A stretch of 64,000 nt of DNA, from the NCBI GenBank assembly GCA_023450835.1, contig JAEXGM010000189.1, positions 1 through 64,000 on the forward strand, in the 5' to 3' direction. A program made the translations under genes and the position numbers. Below, piece by piece: positions 50,440 through 58,640 of this stretch. The DNA is from Bacillota bacterium. Lineage in GTDB: Bacteria; Bacillota; Clostridia; Lachnospirales; Lachnospiraceae. The notes under the pieces were generated by a model. It ran no database searches, had not been told where the DNA came from, and worked only from the letters and a program-made list of their open reading frames with translations. Every line of letters starts with the position of its first letter. Position 1 is the stretch's first letter.

Positions 50440-51528
50440 TTATTCCTCATTTCCTCCGATTATTTTAACAGGGTCGACCTTTGCAACCTTAGCGGTAGAA
50501 AGTAAACTGCAAACCAGGGATATGGCTACAAAAGCCAGAGATATGATAAGAGCATTTACCCCATTTAAATAAAAGGGCATGGACTTTGGCAGCATGGCGG
50601 CCATTCCAAAAGCCAGGGCATTACCGCATATTATTCCAAAGCATGCTAAGAGCAGTACTTGTGAGAACTGCATTTTTGCAATTTCACCCATTCTCATACC
50701 AATCGCCTTCATGACACCAAACTGTTTATACTTTTGTATGGTAAGAATATAGAAAAATACTCCCAATATGGCTGCCGAGATAAATACCAGCACCCAAAGT
50801 ATCATATTGATGGTGGTCTGCTCTGCCTGATAACCGGGAATGTGTGCTACAATTTCCGATTTGCTTACAACCTCCGTCTTATCTATTGCCTTACCTGCCA
50901 GGTCGTCACTTTGCAGGGCAATAGCATGGTATCCGGCTACATATCCCGGATTAACGGCTGTACGAATATCGGTATAAGTATCTGTGCTGATAAAGCCTAC
51001 CGGAATATGTCCATACATTGCATCCTTTGTAAATCCGGCTACTGTAAGTTCAATACCGGAGGTGGAATCTACTAGGATATCCCCTGTCTTTATTCCGTTT
51101 TCCTCAAATGCCTCGTCCAAAACAATCGTGTTCGCCGTTGCCGTAAGTTTATCACCTTTTATCACTTCAGGATTTAAGAACTCTTCCGGATTAATTGCAA
51201 AATAGGTTATGTCAAGCTTCTCTGTCTCTCCTTTTATATTCACATTCATTCTCTGAATATCAAGGGTTGCCGTCTTGCCGCCAGCCGCTTCCTTTACCTG
51301 TGTTAATGTGTCCGCATTAATATTTGAAACTGTTATCAGGTCTTCTGCATCAGAACTCAACACAAAATAAGGAGCATCCATGTTCTCAATCCCTGCGCTT
51401 ACCGCTCTTGCCAGTCCGTTTGCCAGACCTGACAGGAACATTACCATAAATATCATAAGAACAAGAAGAATCTCAATAAATAAATACTTCTTCCAATTGT
51501 ACTTAATTTCTTTCCAGGCTAATATCAT
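50440..51528 (-). CDS. FtsX-family ABC transporter permease
   Basis: 362 aa. MacB-like topology: one N-terminal membrane helix (about 15-38), a 200-residue extracytoplasmic domain, and three C-terminal helices (about 240-265, 290-315, 325-350) containing the FtsX segment ILTIQKYKQFGVMKAIGMRMGEIAKMQFSQVLLLACFGIICGNALAFGM. Such permeases handle envelope components or antimicrobial peptides. Its start overlaps the flavodoxin stop (ATGA). Confidence 0.92.
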   Translation of the reverse strand: MILAWKEIKYNWKKYLFIEILLVLMIFMVMFLSGLANGLARAVSAGIENMDAPYFVLSSDAEDLITVSNINADTLTQVKEAAGGKTATLDIQRMNVNIKGETEKLDITYFAINPEEFLNPEVIKGDKLTATANTIVLDEAFEENGIKTGDILVDSTSGIELTVAGFTKDAMYGHIPVGFISTDTYTDIRTAVNPGYVAGYHAIALQSDDLAGKAIDKTEVVSKSEIVAHIPGYQAEQTTINMILWVLVFISAAILGVFFYILTIQKYKQFGVMKAIGMRMGEIAKMQFSQVLLLACFGIICGNALAFGMAAMLPKSMPFYLNGVNALIISLAFVAISLVCSLLSTAKVAKVDPVKIIGGNEE

Positions 51529-51953
51529 CTTGTTACCTTCACTTCCTTTGTTATCTTAACCGCATATTCTCTTACTGCTTTTAAATCGTTGGCATCCGGT
51601 CTGTTCCTGTGCATAACTTTGAACTGACCTCTGCAGTAGAAATCATCCTTTATGGCAGTAATTCCTTTTGCCTGCAGCAGCTTTTTAATTTCCGGATATG
51701 CCCTTTCTGCTAAAGCAGAAGTTGAGAAAACCGCTACCGCCCCAATCAGCTCTCCATTGAGATTTTGAATGAATTCTTTTACCTTACTGTCAATGCCGCC
51801 CCAGTATACCGAAGCGCCTAAAAATAGAATATCAACCTTTTCCTTCACTGGTGTATCAATAGTATTCGCCTTACTTCCTGTTGCCTTTGCTATCTCTATT
51901 GCTAATTTTTCTGTGCTGCCTGTTTTTGAAAAATATCGTACTGCTGTTGTCAT
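51525..51953 (-). CDS. Flavodoxin domain protein (HemG/short flavodoxin-like)
   Basis: 142 aa. FMN phosphate loop YFSKTGSTEKLAIEIAKATG, second loop LGASVYWGGIDSKVKEFIQ, and VAVFSTSALAERAYPEIKKLL. This sequence type is close to the flavodoxin domain of HemG and menaquinone-dependent reductases. It is the first gene of the ABC-two-component operon and is translationally coupled to the permease, an unusual partner. Either a redox gene riding on a stress operon or a functional link between redox state and the exporter (inference). Start ATG with GGAGG. Confidence 0.85.
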   Translation of the reverse strand: MTTAVRYFSKTGSTEKLAIEIAKATGSKANTIDTPVKEKVDILFLGASVYWGGIDSKVKEFIQNLNGELIGAVAVFSTSALAERAYPEIKKLLQAKGITAIKDDFYCRGQFKVMHRNRPDANDLKAVREYAVKITKEVKVTR

Positions 51954-52043
51954 ATGATTTTATCCTCCTGATATTGTTGATTACTTCAAAATATAAGATA
52001 CGAATAAACTACCATATTAATATGACCTGAATATGTCCACTTT

Positions 52044-52080
52044 ATAAAAAAACAAGAGTTATCCGACTTGAATAACTCTT
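52044..52080 (-). terminator. Terminator of the MarR-membrane protein operon
   Basis: On the minus strand AAGAGTTAT (52072-52080) pairs with ATAACTCTT (52054-52062) and is followed by GTTTTTTT. Confidence 0.85.
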
Positions 52081-52170
52081 TAATCAAAACCGCTTCTCAT
52101 CAATACAAGTGCAACTGCAAGTCCATGCTTGATCAAACCAATTTGCAATAACCATTCTTTTTATCTGCCA

Positions 52171-53013
52171 TTATGAGTGCTCTTTTATAAGTTTCTTTAA
52201 TATTAGTCTTAAAAACACCAGGCAAATTAATAAAAGAATACTGAAAACAATAATCATCGGAGTGTTATCCACAGAAGTCTTTACTGTATTGACAAACATC
52301 AACGATATGATATTTACATTGGTTATCGCAGCAAAAACCAGCATTATCGGCGCCAGCAGATACCCAAGCGCTTTCTTCTTTATAAGCATTACTGCAGCAA
52401 TGAACATCAAAGGCAAATAAAAAGAGAAGTCCAACGCATGAACCGGGTTAGTAAGCAGCCCATCTGCCTGAACACTTTCGGGAACTGTATTAGCTATAGC
52501 CGCAGAAAGCGATTGAGATAGCCATAAGAAAACAAATAAACTGCTGACAATCAGCAAAAAAATTCCCACTGCCTTTAAGTCCGCTTCTTTTCCATACCAT
52601 TTCCTGAAATCTTCTTTCATATATTGAGAGAAAAAATAGATTACAGCATAAATTGATAATCCCAATATCAGACAATACAGGTGAAAAAGAAAATTAAAGT
52701 GAACCGCAAAGGCATAAATAACATAGGAATAAATATTAGTAATCATTGTCCCTGCCCAAACAATCTTGGCAGCTCTTACTCCTCTTGTTATAAGAAATGC
52801 AGATATAACAAGAGCCGGAACCACACAAACCAGGTTTGATATGTCCTGCCCGATACATTGTGACATCCAGTCTGCGGTTTCCCTTGCATAGATATCCGGA
52901 TACAGGATACCAATACCGCTGCAAATGATTATGAAAATGACAATTGGAACGGTAAAATATACCAGAACTTTATCTTTGCCTGCCTCTATATTGTTTGTTT
53001 TTATACTAGTCAT
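52171..53013 (-). CDS. Polytopic membrane protein of unknown function (MarR partner)
   Basis: 280 aa with about seven membrane helices: VLVYFTVPIVIFIIICSGIGIL, ISNLVCVVPALVISAFLI, IVWAGTMITNIYSYVIYAFAV, LYCLILGLSIYAVIYFFSQY, AVGIFLLIVSSLFVFLWLS, FYLPLMFIAAVMLI, ALGYLLAPIMLVFAAI and MIIVFSILLLICLVFLRLIL. Not recognised as a named transporter family; no ATPase or signal domain. It is 2 bases behind a MarR gene and probably coupled to it, so a role in resistance or export of the MarR ligand is possible but unproven. Start ATG with GGGGG. Confidence 0.75.
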   Translation of the reverse strand: MTSIKTNNIEAGKDKVLVYFTVPIVIFIIICSGIGILYPDIYARETADWMSQCIGQDISNLVCVVPALVISAFLITRGVRAAKIVWAGTMITNIYSYVIYAFAVHFNFLFHLYCLILGLSIYAVIYFFSQYMKEDFRKWYGKEADLKAVGIFLLIVSSLFVFLWLSQSLSAAIANTVPESVQADGLLTNPVHALDFSFYLPLMFIAAVMLIKKKALGYLLAPIMLVFAAITNVNIISLMFVNTVKTSVDNTPMIIVFSILLLICLVFLRLILKKLIKEHS

Positions 53014-53015
53014 AT

Positions 53016-53486
53016 TTATATACCCCCTTCATTTTTGTCCATTTCCGTTATGTTTAATAGCATTTTCTTTAAAACGCTTCTTGCTGCTGCTTTTTCATCT
53101 TCACTAATATTTTTAAACAGAGCTCCCATAAAATCAGCACTCTCTGCTCTCAGACTTTTCCAAAAATCCAAACTATTTTCAGTCAGCTTAAGCCTTGTTG
53201 CACGAGAGTCATTTTCATCTTTTTCTAAAACCAGCAACCCCTTTTGTTCCAGCTTTAATGCCACCTGTTTAATATTCTGATGAGAACTTCCCATCTCCCT
53301 TGCCGCTTCTTTGATTGTAGGCGGGCTGTCAAACAGGTTATCAATCACAATGGATAAAAACCACTGTTTTGTTGTAATATCAAACCTCTTGAATTCTCTT
53401 TCCAATAAGGTATCCACTCTGTTTGCCACTACAAAAAGTGCTCCAAAAATGTACTGCTGATTCGTCATTTGCTCAAGTTTATCCAT
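53016..53486 (-). CDS. MarR family transcriptional regulator
   Basis: 156 aa. Winged helix in residues about 50-110: FDSPPTIKEAAREMGSSHQNIKQVALKLEQKGLLVLEKDENDSRATRLKLTENSLDFW, with the D-x-R-A-x-x-L wing typical of MarR. First gene of a two-gene operon with a polytopic membrane protein. A large palindrome overlaps its promoter and start site, indicating autoregulation. Start ATG with GGAG 6 bases upstream. Confidence 0.92.
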   Translation of the reverse strand: MDKLEQMTNQQYIFGALFVVANRVDTLLEREFKRFDITTKQWFLSIVIDNLFDSPPTIKEAAREMGSSHQNIKQVALKLEQKGLLVLEKDENDSRATRLKLTENSLDFWKSLRAESADFMGALFKNISEDEKAAARSVLKKMLLNITEMDKNEGGI

Positions 53487-53581
53487 ATCTGTCTCCTATC
53501 TGCCTGCTTCAGCACATGTATAAAATTAACGGAATGAAATGCGCTGTCCCCCAAAGCAGCCAAAGTCCTATTAAAATACCC

Positions 53582-53640
53582 ATCTATATAGGTAACACAT
53601 TACCTATATAGATAATATATTACCTGATTTTAAATGTCAA
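53582..53640 (-). promoter_or_regulatory. MarR promoter with 32-bp operator palindrome
   Basis: On the minus strand: TTGACA (53635-53640), a 17-bp spacer, TATTAT (53612-53617). Immediately downstream, ATCTATATAGGTAA (53582-53595) and its complement (53600-53613) form a perfect palindrome with a 4-bp centre; a further half-site TTACCTGAT lies at 53620-53628 inside the spacer. Confidence 0.85.
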
Positions 53641-53768
53641 GTTCTGGTAACCAAATATTGCTTTACTTGTTATTTCCTGCGGTGTACTGATATTGATTCT
53701 CTTATCATTCCTTAATAAATACTGCCCTGTGCTTTTTTCAGAAAATAAAGCATGAATCCGATAAAAAG

Positions 53769-53817
53769 AAATACCCTCTGGCAGCAAGCAAATTCTTGCT
53801 CGCTGCCAGAGGGTATT
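53769..53817. terminator. Strong terminator of the HEAT-repeat gene
   Basis: AAATACCCTCTGGCAGC (53769-53785) pairs with its complement (53801-53817), and AAGCA pairs with TTGCT inside, making a near-perfect stem of over 20 bp. A and T rich flanks allow both directions. It separates the HEAT gene from the MarR operon. Confidence 0.9.
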
Positions 53818-53871
53818 TATCATATCTGTATACAAAAATCCCTGCAATAGCACTTAAGTTCTTTGTCTGTT

Positions 53872-54204
53872 CTATTTTAATTTAAATTCCCGCAATGCCT
53901 TTGAAGCTACTTCCTTTACGCCCTCATCCTTTTCCTTGGATAAAAGGAGCTGCAAAAAGCTTCGGGCCTGTTCTGTTCCAGCGTTGGCAAAGGCAACAAT
54001 CGCTGCTTTTCTGATTTCCGGATTTTCATGATCTATCAGTTTGCTCAGCAGATTAAAAGCCTTTTCATCCCGAATGATACCAAGACCCGCTATTGCTGCT
54101 TTAACAACTTCTACATCCTTATCGTGAAGGTATTGTTCAACTTTTTCTGTCTTTCTCTTTTCCGTCAGCTTCTGGATTTTCTCAATTATTTTTTCTTCAC
54201 TCAT
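53872..54204 (-). CDS. Small HEAT-repeat protein
   Basis: 110 aa. After a charged N-terminus (EEKIIEKIQKLTEKRKTEKVEQYLHD), about three HEAT/PBS-lyase-like repeats follow: DVEVVKAAIAGLGIIRDEKAFNLLSKLIDH, NPEIRKAAIVAFANAGTEQARSFLQLLLSK, DEGVKEVASKALREF. These form a short solenoid for protein binding. No catalytic motif and no partner gene in the vicinity. Start ATG with AAGGAG. Confidence 0.85.
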   Translation of the reverse strand: MSEEKIIEKIQKLTEKRKTEKVEQYLHDKDVEVVKAAIAGLGIIRDEKAFNLLSKLIDHENPEIRKAAIVAFANAGTEQARSFLQLLLSKEKDEGVKEVASKALREFKLK

Positions 54205-54441
54205 AATGTTGCTCCTTCTTTCTTATAGTTTGTAATCTTACAAAATATAAATATTAAACAGCTATATCTGAGAACTTCCCCCTGTTGTTTGCATTTAAAA
54301 AGACGGGTATGGATACCTATAGCAGCTTAATTCTGTAAGGTCGCAATTTAACTATAGTCCTATTTTCTCCACGGTGCAAGCAAACTAACTAATTATTTTT
54401 AATTCTGCGTTACAATTCAGCCTAAAGGTTGAATTGTACTT

Positions 54442-54918
54442 TTATCTTTCATATATAGGGTCATGATTGATGGCACTCACGATTTCAGTTTCTTTATATC
54501 CGCATGAACGCCAGAATTCACCCGCTTCATCTGAAGTAAGATAAATATGTTTAACGCCTTTGTCATAAAGTACCCTTTCTGTATGCTCAACTAATGTTCT
54601 CCCAAGGCCTTTACCCCTCATATTGTAACTAATATACACTTCTCTGATAAATCCCCAGCCCTCCCGTTCGCACCAATCACTCTTCGGGCTATCGATCTGA
54701 TAGCTGATAAAACCAACTAATATCCCGTTAACAGATAGCATATCCAAGTCGGTAATCCCTGACTTCATTCTATCTGCTATTTTGCTGCATAACTCCTCCG
54801 CCTTCTTATCCGATATATCATGCTTAAAATCATTTCTAAAATAGTCGCAAAACATTTTTATAAAATCAATTATATCATTATCACAAAAAATCCGAATTTC
54901 AACACTTTCCAATCCCAT
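54442..54918 (-). CDS. GNAT family N-acetyltransferase
   Basis: 158 aa. GNAT core: LVGFISYQIDSP (beta4), WGFIREVYISYNMRGKGLGRTLVEHTERVLYDKGVKHIYLTSDEAGEFWRSCGYKET, in which R-x-K-G-L-G is the acetyl-CoA pyrophosphate loop (motif A) and FWRSCGYKE is motif B. The acceptor substrate is unknown. Single gene; ATG preceded by GGAGGAG. Confidence 0.9.
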   Translation of the reverse strand: MGLESVEIRIFCDNDIIDFIKMFCDYFRNDFKHDISDKKAEELCSKIADRMKSGITDLDMLSVNGILVGFISYQIDSPKSDWCEREGWGFIREVYISYNMRGKGLGRTLVEHTERVLYDKGVKHIYLTSDEAGEFWRSCGYKETEIVSAINHDPIYER

Positions 54919-55052
54919 AAGTCTCCTCCGCTTAATTACTGCTATTTAATCCCTGCGTGTTCAACTCTTAATTATACAGCATTAATTGGGCTATGCATAA
55001 GGGCTTTTAAATTATACTTATTCTTGCCCCTTCGTTTTACTTGTGGTATTAG

Positions 55053-55103
55053 AAAAGCAATATGACTCCCATATTACTAGGAAACCATATTGCTTTTAAT
55101 TTA
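55053..55103. terminator. Terminator of the SPFH gene
   Basis: AAAAGCAATATG (55053-55064) pairs perfectly with CATATTGCTTTT (55086-55097), 21-nt loop; T-rich flanks on the exit side of the minus strand. Confidence 0.8.
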
Positions 55104-55119
55104 AGTATAATGAATCTGC

Positions 55120-57159
55120 TTATTGCTGACTTTCAACTACTGTGCTTTCTGCTGCGGCAGCTTCCTTTGCGGCTGTTTCTTTTGCAGCGGCTGCCACATC
55201 CAAGTCTTCGCTCCAGGTCTTCTCTTCAGGATTACTCAAAGATACCCCTAATTTCTCCATTGTAATGAACCTTAAAAGAGTATCTATGATGGTACCGCCA
55301 TTACCTTTGCTGTCGCCCTCTCCCATATTCACTACAGTCTTAGGTACAATGTCCACTTTGGCACTCTTCACAGCATCGGAAAGCTTATCGGTAATTTCCT
55401 GGATAACACGGAATTCTGCACCGCCGTAAGCTTTAACCTGTGCATCGATTGCCTTGGCCTTGGCAAGACCGACATTGCTTTCCTTTGAAGCTTCTGCTTC
55501 ACCTTCGAGGGTAATTCTCGATGCATTTGCCTTTGCCAGAGCGATAATCTGGTTAGCTTCCTGCTCCGCCTTACTGGCTAATGCAGCACCGCTATTCCGT
55601 TCAATATCAATCTGAATCTTGGATTTTGTCAGGAAGCTCTGCTGCTCTGCAACAGCCTGGGCTTCACGGAGAGATTTCTCACTTTCTGCTGCTGACTGTT
55701 GTTTCTGGTAAGTAATCTTCTTTTCTTCCGCAATCTGTCTTTCTCTAAGCTGAGTAAGAATATTTTCTATCTGTATATCGGAAGTGGGAGATTTCGGTGT
55801 ACCAATCAGTACCTCTTCCAACTGCAGGTTATATTTATGGAATTTTTCTAACATCTCACCCAGGGCTCTTTCACGGATTTCGCTACGCTCCTGAATAAGT
55901 TCAATTAAAGTCTTTGTCTGGGCAACATCTTTAAAATATGCACTTACCAAGGGATCAAGAGACTGGTTAACTAACATATTAATGTCTCCAAAGCGCTGGA
56001 TAACCCAGGGTGCCTGCTTATAATCAATATGCATAACCACTGACAGCGGCAGGGATGGCTCAAAGGCATCCTTTGTAATGATATCTACTTCTGTCAGGTT
56101 CTCATCATATTTATGGGAGCCGACTTCTGATTTATTCCATTTTAAGATGATATTAGTTGTAGGTACCAGCACCACTTTACCGGCGTCGGTATTAAATGCG
56201 TATTTACCGGGCATTAAAGGTTTTTCAAGAACACCCTTGCAGCCTTCGCCAACTAACTCACCATGCTTATAGTTCTCACCGGTAGTATCTACCCCTTCTT
56301 TCCCAAAGAAGGAAACCACTACTCCGACAAAACCAATGGGAACAACGGTTTTTGCACGGTATTCCACCGTTGCGAACAAGCGGTTGATATAATAAGTACC
56401 ATCAGTCAATACCTGAATCTGCTTACCTCTCCTGCCGCCTAAGGCCAGGAACTTCTCAGGGTCCTGGAAGCTCGCATGTTCTTCTCCCACATAAGGAGCG
56501 ATAATCTCTCCCTCCTGAAGGGAAGGACCGTCATGTACGGTAACAATGCCCATAACGTCGCTTGCTTCTGCTCCCTGTGCCATAATAATAACAGGGCTGA
56601 AGGCATTGCGGTCCAAAAGTGTCTTCTGCATGGTAATAAGTTCCATACGCTCACTCTTGGAGCTGTTAAAGACCGCCTTGATATCTGTAGGTGTAATAAC
56701 AATAAACTGTGCCAGGTTAATAGCATAGGTACCTTCTCTTAAGATACCTCTCTGGGGGCCTCTTTGACCTCCATTTTTTAAGAAACCTGTTACATCCTGA
56801 AAATTATTTGCTTCAGGGATTACTTTACCTAAGGTCTGTGTCGGTTCCAGCGGTTTACCGTCACGAGCGAATATGTATGCTATCTGACCCTGAGGAATTG
56901 TAATCAACGGGTATTTATGAATCTTGTACATTAAGGCTGTTCTAAAATGCATACCGCCACGGAGCAGTATGGGTCCATAACCGGCTTCACCATTCAGGGC
57001 TATAATAGAATCCTTTAAGGATCCTTTTAAGCTCCACCATTTCTCAACAACTGCTACCTGGTCTGAGGAAATAACCCTAAGCCCCAAAATAACAAAAACT
57101 AAGAGGTATAAAACGAGGATTGCACCTAATACAATACACACTAACCAAATTAGTTCCAT
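55120..57159 (-). CDS. SPFH/flotillin-like membrane protein, long form
   Basis: 679 aa. One N-terminal membrane helix (about 3-28). The following part holds three related segments: GGQRGPQRGILREGTYAINL (about 131-150), GGRRGKQIQVLTDGTYYINR (about 243-262) and VLEKPLMPGKYAFNTDAGKV (about 310-330). Then comes the Band7/SPFH core with SLPLSVVMHIDYKQAPWVIQRFGD, and a long Ala/Glu/Gln coiled coil (about 440-600; AAESEKSLREAQAVAEQQ), ending in an Ala-rich tail (AAAAKETAAKEAAAAES). Canonical flotillins are about 500 aa; the extra length is N-terminal. Likely forms membrane microdomain scaffolds. Single gene; the usual NfeD partner is absent. Confidence 0.88.
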   Translation of the reverse strand: MELIWLVCIVLGAILVLYLLVFVILGLRVISSDQVAVVEKWWSLKGSLKDSIIALNGEAGYGPILLRGGMHFRTALMYKIHKYPLITIPQGQIAYIFARDGKPLEPTQTLGKVIPEANNFQDVTGFLKNGGQRGPQRGILREGTYAINLAQFIVITPTDIKAVFNSSKSERMELITMQKTLLDRNAFSPVIIMAQGAEASDVMGIVTVHDGPSLQEGEIIAPYVGEEHASFQDPEKFLALGGRRGKQIQVLTDGTYYINRLFATVEYRAKTVVPIGFVGVVVSFFGKEGVDTTGENYKHGELVGEGCKGVLEKPLMPGKYAFNTDAGKVVLVPTTNIILKWNKSEVGSHKYDENLTEVDIITKDAFEPSLPLSVVMHIDYKQAPWVIQRFGDINMLVNQSLDPLVSAYFKDVAQTKTLIELIQERSEIRERALGEMLEKFHKYNLQLEEVLIGTPKSPTSDIQIENILTQLRERQIAEEKKITYQKQQSAAESEKSLREAQAVAEQQSFLTKSKIQIDIERNSGAALASKAEQEANQIIALAKANASRITLEGEAEASKESNVGLAKAKAIDAQVKAYGGAEFRVIQEITDKLSDAVKSAKVDIVPKTVVNMGEGDSKGNGGTIIDTLLRFITMEKLGVSLSNPEEKTWSEDLDVAAAAKETAAKEAAAAESTVVESQQ

Positions 57160-57386
57160 TTACCTTCCACTTCCTTCAACGTATTTTGTCACACTATTTG
57201 CTATTATGCGACAATTGAATTCCTACCTAAATATACGCCTGATTTCTGAAAAATACAACTGGGAAGATATATATTTTTTTCATATTTTTACAGCATTTTT
57301 ACCTATAATAATATCGTAAGTGTAAAAGAGATTTCAACCTGGAATCTCTTTTAGTTATTAACGCTCTATCTTAAGTCATTGCTTTC

Positions 57387-58055
57387 TTATTTCCAGATAA
57401 CAATATCACTTAATGGCTGTCTTGTCTTTTCAAAACTTGGTGCTTCCGCACGATATCCGAAGCTTGCCATAACGGATACGCCAAATTGATTTGAATCCAG
57501 GAGTCCTTCCTTTGCAAGAAATTCTTCCACCGACTTTTGATGAAAGCCTTCAATGGGGCAGGAGTCAATTCCTAAAAATGCTGCAGCTGTCAGCATATTT
57601 GCCATGGCAATATAAGTCTGCTTGCCAGCCCAGTCAAATAATGCCCTATCACTTTCCAGCAAGTTAAAATCATTCTGCTGGAAATTATGAAATGCCTCTC
57701 TTTTACCTTCCGCAACCTTCTCCGGCAGCTTCTGTATATCCCTCATTATGTGAGTTACGTAGTCTGAGTTATAAATAGTATCGGATTTTTTCCTGGCTAA
57801 TAAAATCACCAGATGGCTGGCGCCATTTATGCTGTTCTGTGCTCCCCAGGCAATAGGGTAAAGCTTCTTTTTTAATTCTTCATCCTGCAGAACTATCAGC
57901 TTCCAGGGTTCAAAACCAAAGGAAGAGGGTGACAGATGAGCTGCCTCTAAAATCGTATCAAAATCTTCTTTTGATACGGCTTTGTTTGCATCAAATTTCT
58001 TGCACGCGTGACGGAAGCGGAATGCCTCCAATATAGTCTCATTTATATTATTCAT
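57387..58055 (-). CDS. Nitroreductase family protein (NfsB/YfkO-like)
   Basis: 222 aa. FMN-binding motifs: EAFRFRHACKKFDANKAVSKEDFDTILEAAHLSPSSFGFEPWKLIVLQ, QTYIAMANMLTAAAFLGIDSCPIEGF, and ASFGYRAEAPSFEKTRQPLSDIVIW. Reduces nitro groups, quinones or similar electrophiles with NAD(P)H. The length and ends match B. subtilis YfkO/HypO, which is under the HxlR-type thiol sensor HypR; here too an HxlR gene is divergent next door. Start ATG with AAGGCGG. Confidence 0.92.
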   Translation of the reverse strand: MNNINETILEAFRFRHACKKFDANKAVSKEDFDTILEAAHLSPSSFGFEPWKLIVLQDEELKKKLYPIAWGAQNSINGASHLVILLARKKSDTIYNSDYVTHIMRDIQKLPEKVAEGKREAFHNFQQNDFNLLESDRALFDWAGKQTYIAMANMLTAAAFLGIDSCPIEGFHQKSVEEFLAKEGLLDSNQFGVSVMASFGYRAEAPSFEKTRQPLSDIVIWK

Positions 58056-58186
58056 GTTTGTTACCGCCTTTCTTTATAATATAGTCATATTAACACTTAA
58101 TGTTTGATTGTTGAAGTACGCAAAAAAATGATATATAATATATTACAAGTATCATAACTATCATTATTAGAGTATTGGAGAAAATC

Positions 58187-58549
58187 ATGGAACATTACCC
58201 TCTGACACCGGATTGTACTAACGGAATCTGCCCTGTTGAAACCACCTTGAACATTATAAGCGGAAAATGGAAGGGCATTATTCTCTACCGATTATTAGGC
58301 GGAAAAAAGCGTTTTGGTGAGCTTAAAAAAATAATGCCTGCTATTACCTTTCGGACCTTAACTCTCCAATTGCGTCAGCTGGAAGAAGACGGAATCGTTG
58401 AGAGAACGGTTTACGCAGAAGTGCCTCCACGGGTAGATTACGCCCTGACTCAACTTGGAGAATCCATGCGGCCTATTATTCAGGCAATGTATGATTGGGG
58501 TACAGATTATCAGAAACTAACAGATGTAAAGCAGGAAAATGTTAAATAA
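58187..58549 (+). CDS. HxlR family transcriptional regulator
   Basis: 120 aa from ATG 58187 with TTGGAG 7 bases upstream (the TTG of that site is the apparent start at 58175). HxlR winged helix: CPVETTLNIISGKWKGIILYRLLGGKKRFGELKKIMPAITFRTLTLQLRQLEEDGIVERTVYAEVPPRVDYALTQLG. Two N-terminal cysteines (DCTNGICPVE) precede the helix, as in redox-sensing HypR-type members. Divergent from the nitroreductase; likely its electrophile- or disulfide-stress regulator (inference). Confidence 0.9.
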   Translation: MEHYPLTPDCTNGICPVETTLNIISGKWKGIILYRLLGGKKRFGELKKIMPAITFRTLTLQLRQLEEDGIVERTVYAEVPPRVDYALTQLGESMRPIIQAMYDWGTDYQKLTDVKQENVK

Positions 58550-58584
58550 TTAAATATTTTTAAATTGCTATTGCTTCGGCGGTC

Positions 58585-58625
58585 ATAATATGCTATAACA
58601 TAAAAAATATGTTATAGCATATTAT
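58585..58625. repeat. Perfect 18-bp inverted repeat downstream of the HxlR gene
   Basis: ATAATATGCTATAACATA (58585-58602) and its exact complement (58608-58625) with an AAAAA loop, 35 bases after the HxlR stop. The right side lacks a T run, so either a terminator variant or a regulatory site for the XRE gene. Confidence 0.7.
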
Positions 58626-58640
58626 CGTTATAGGCGATTT

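Noticed and set aside
53620..53853. 77-codon open frame on the minus strand
   Set aside because: It covers a strong terminator (53769-53817) and the MarR promoter; no domain or ribosome binding site.
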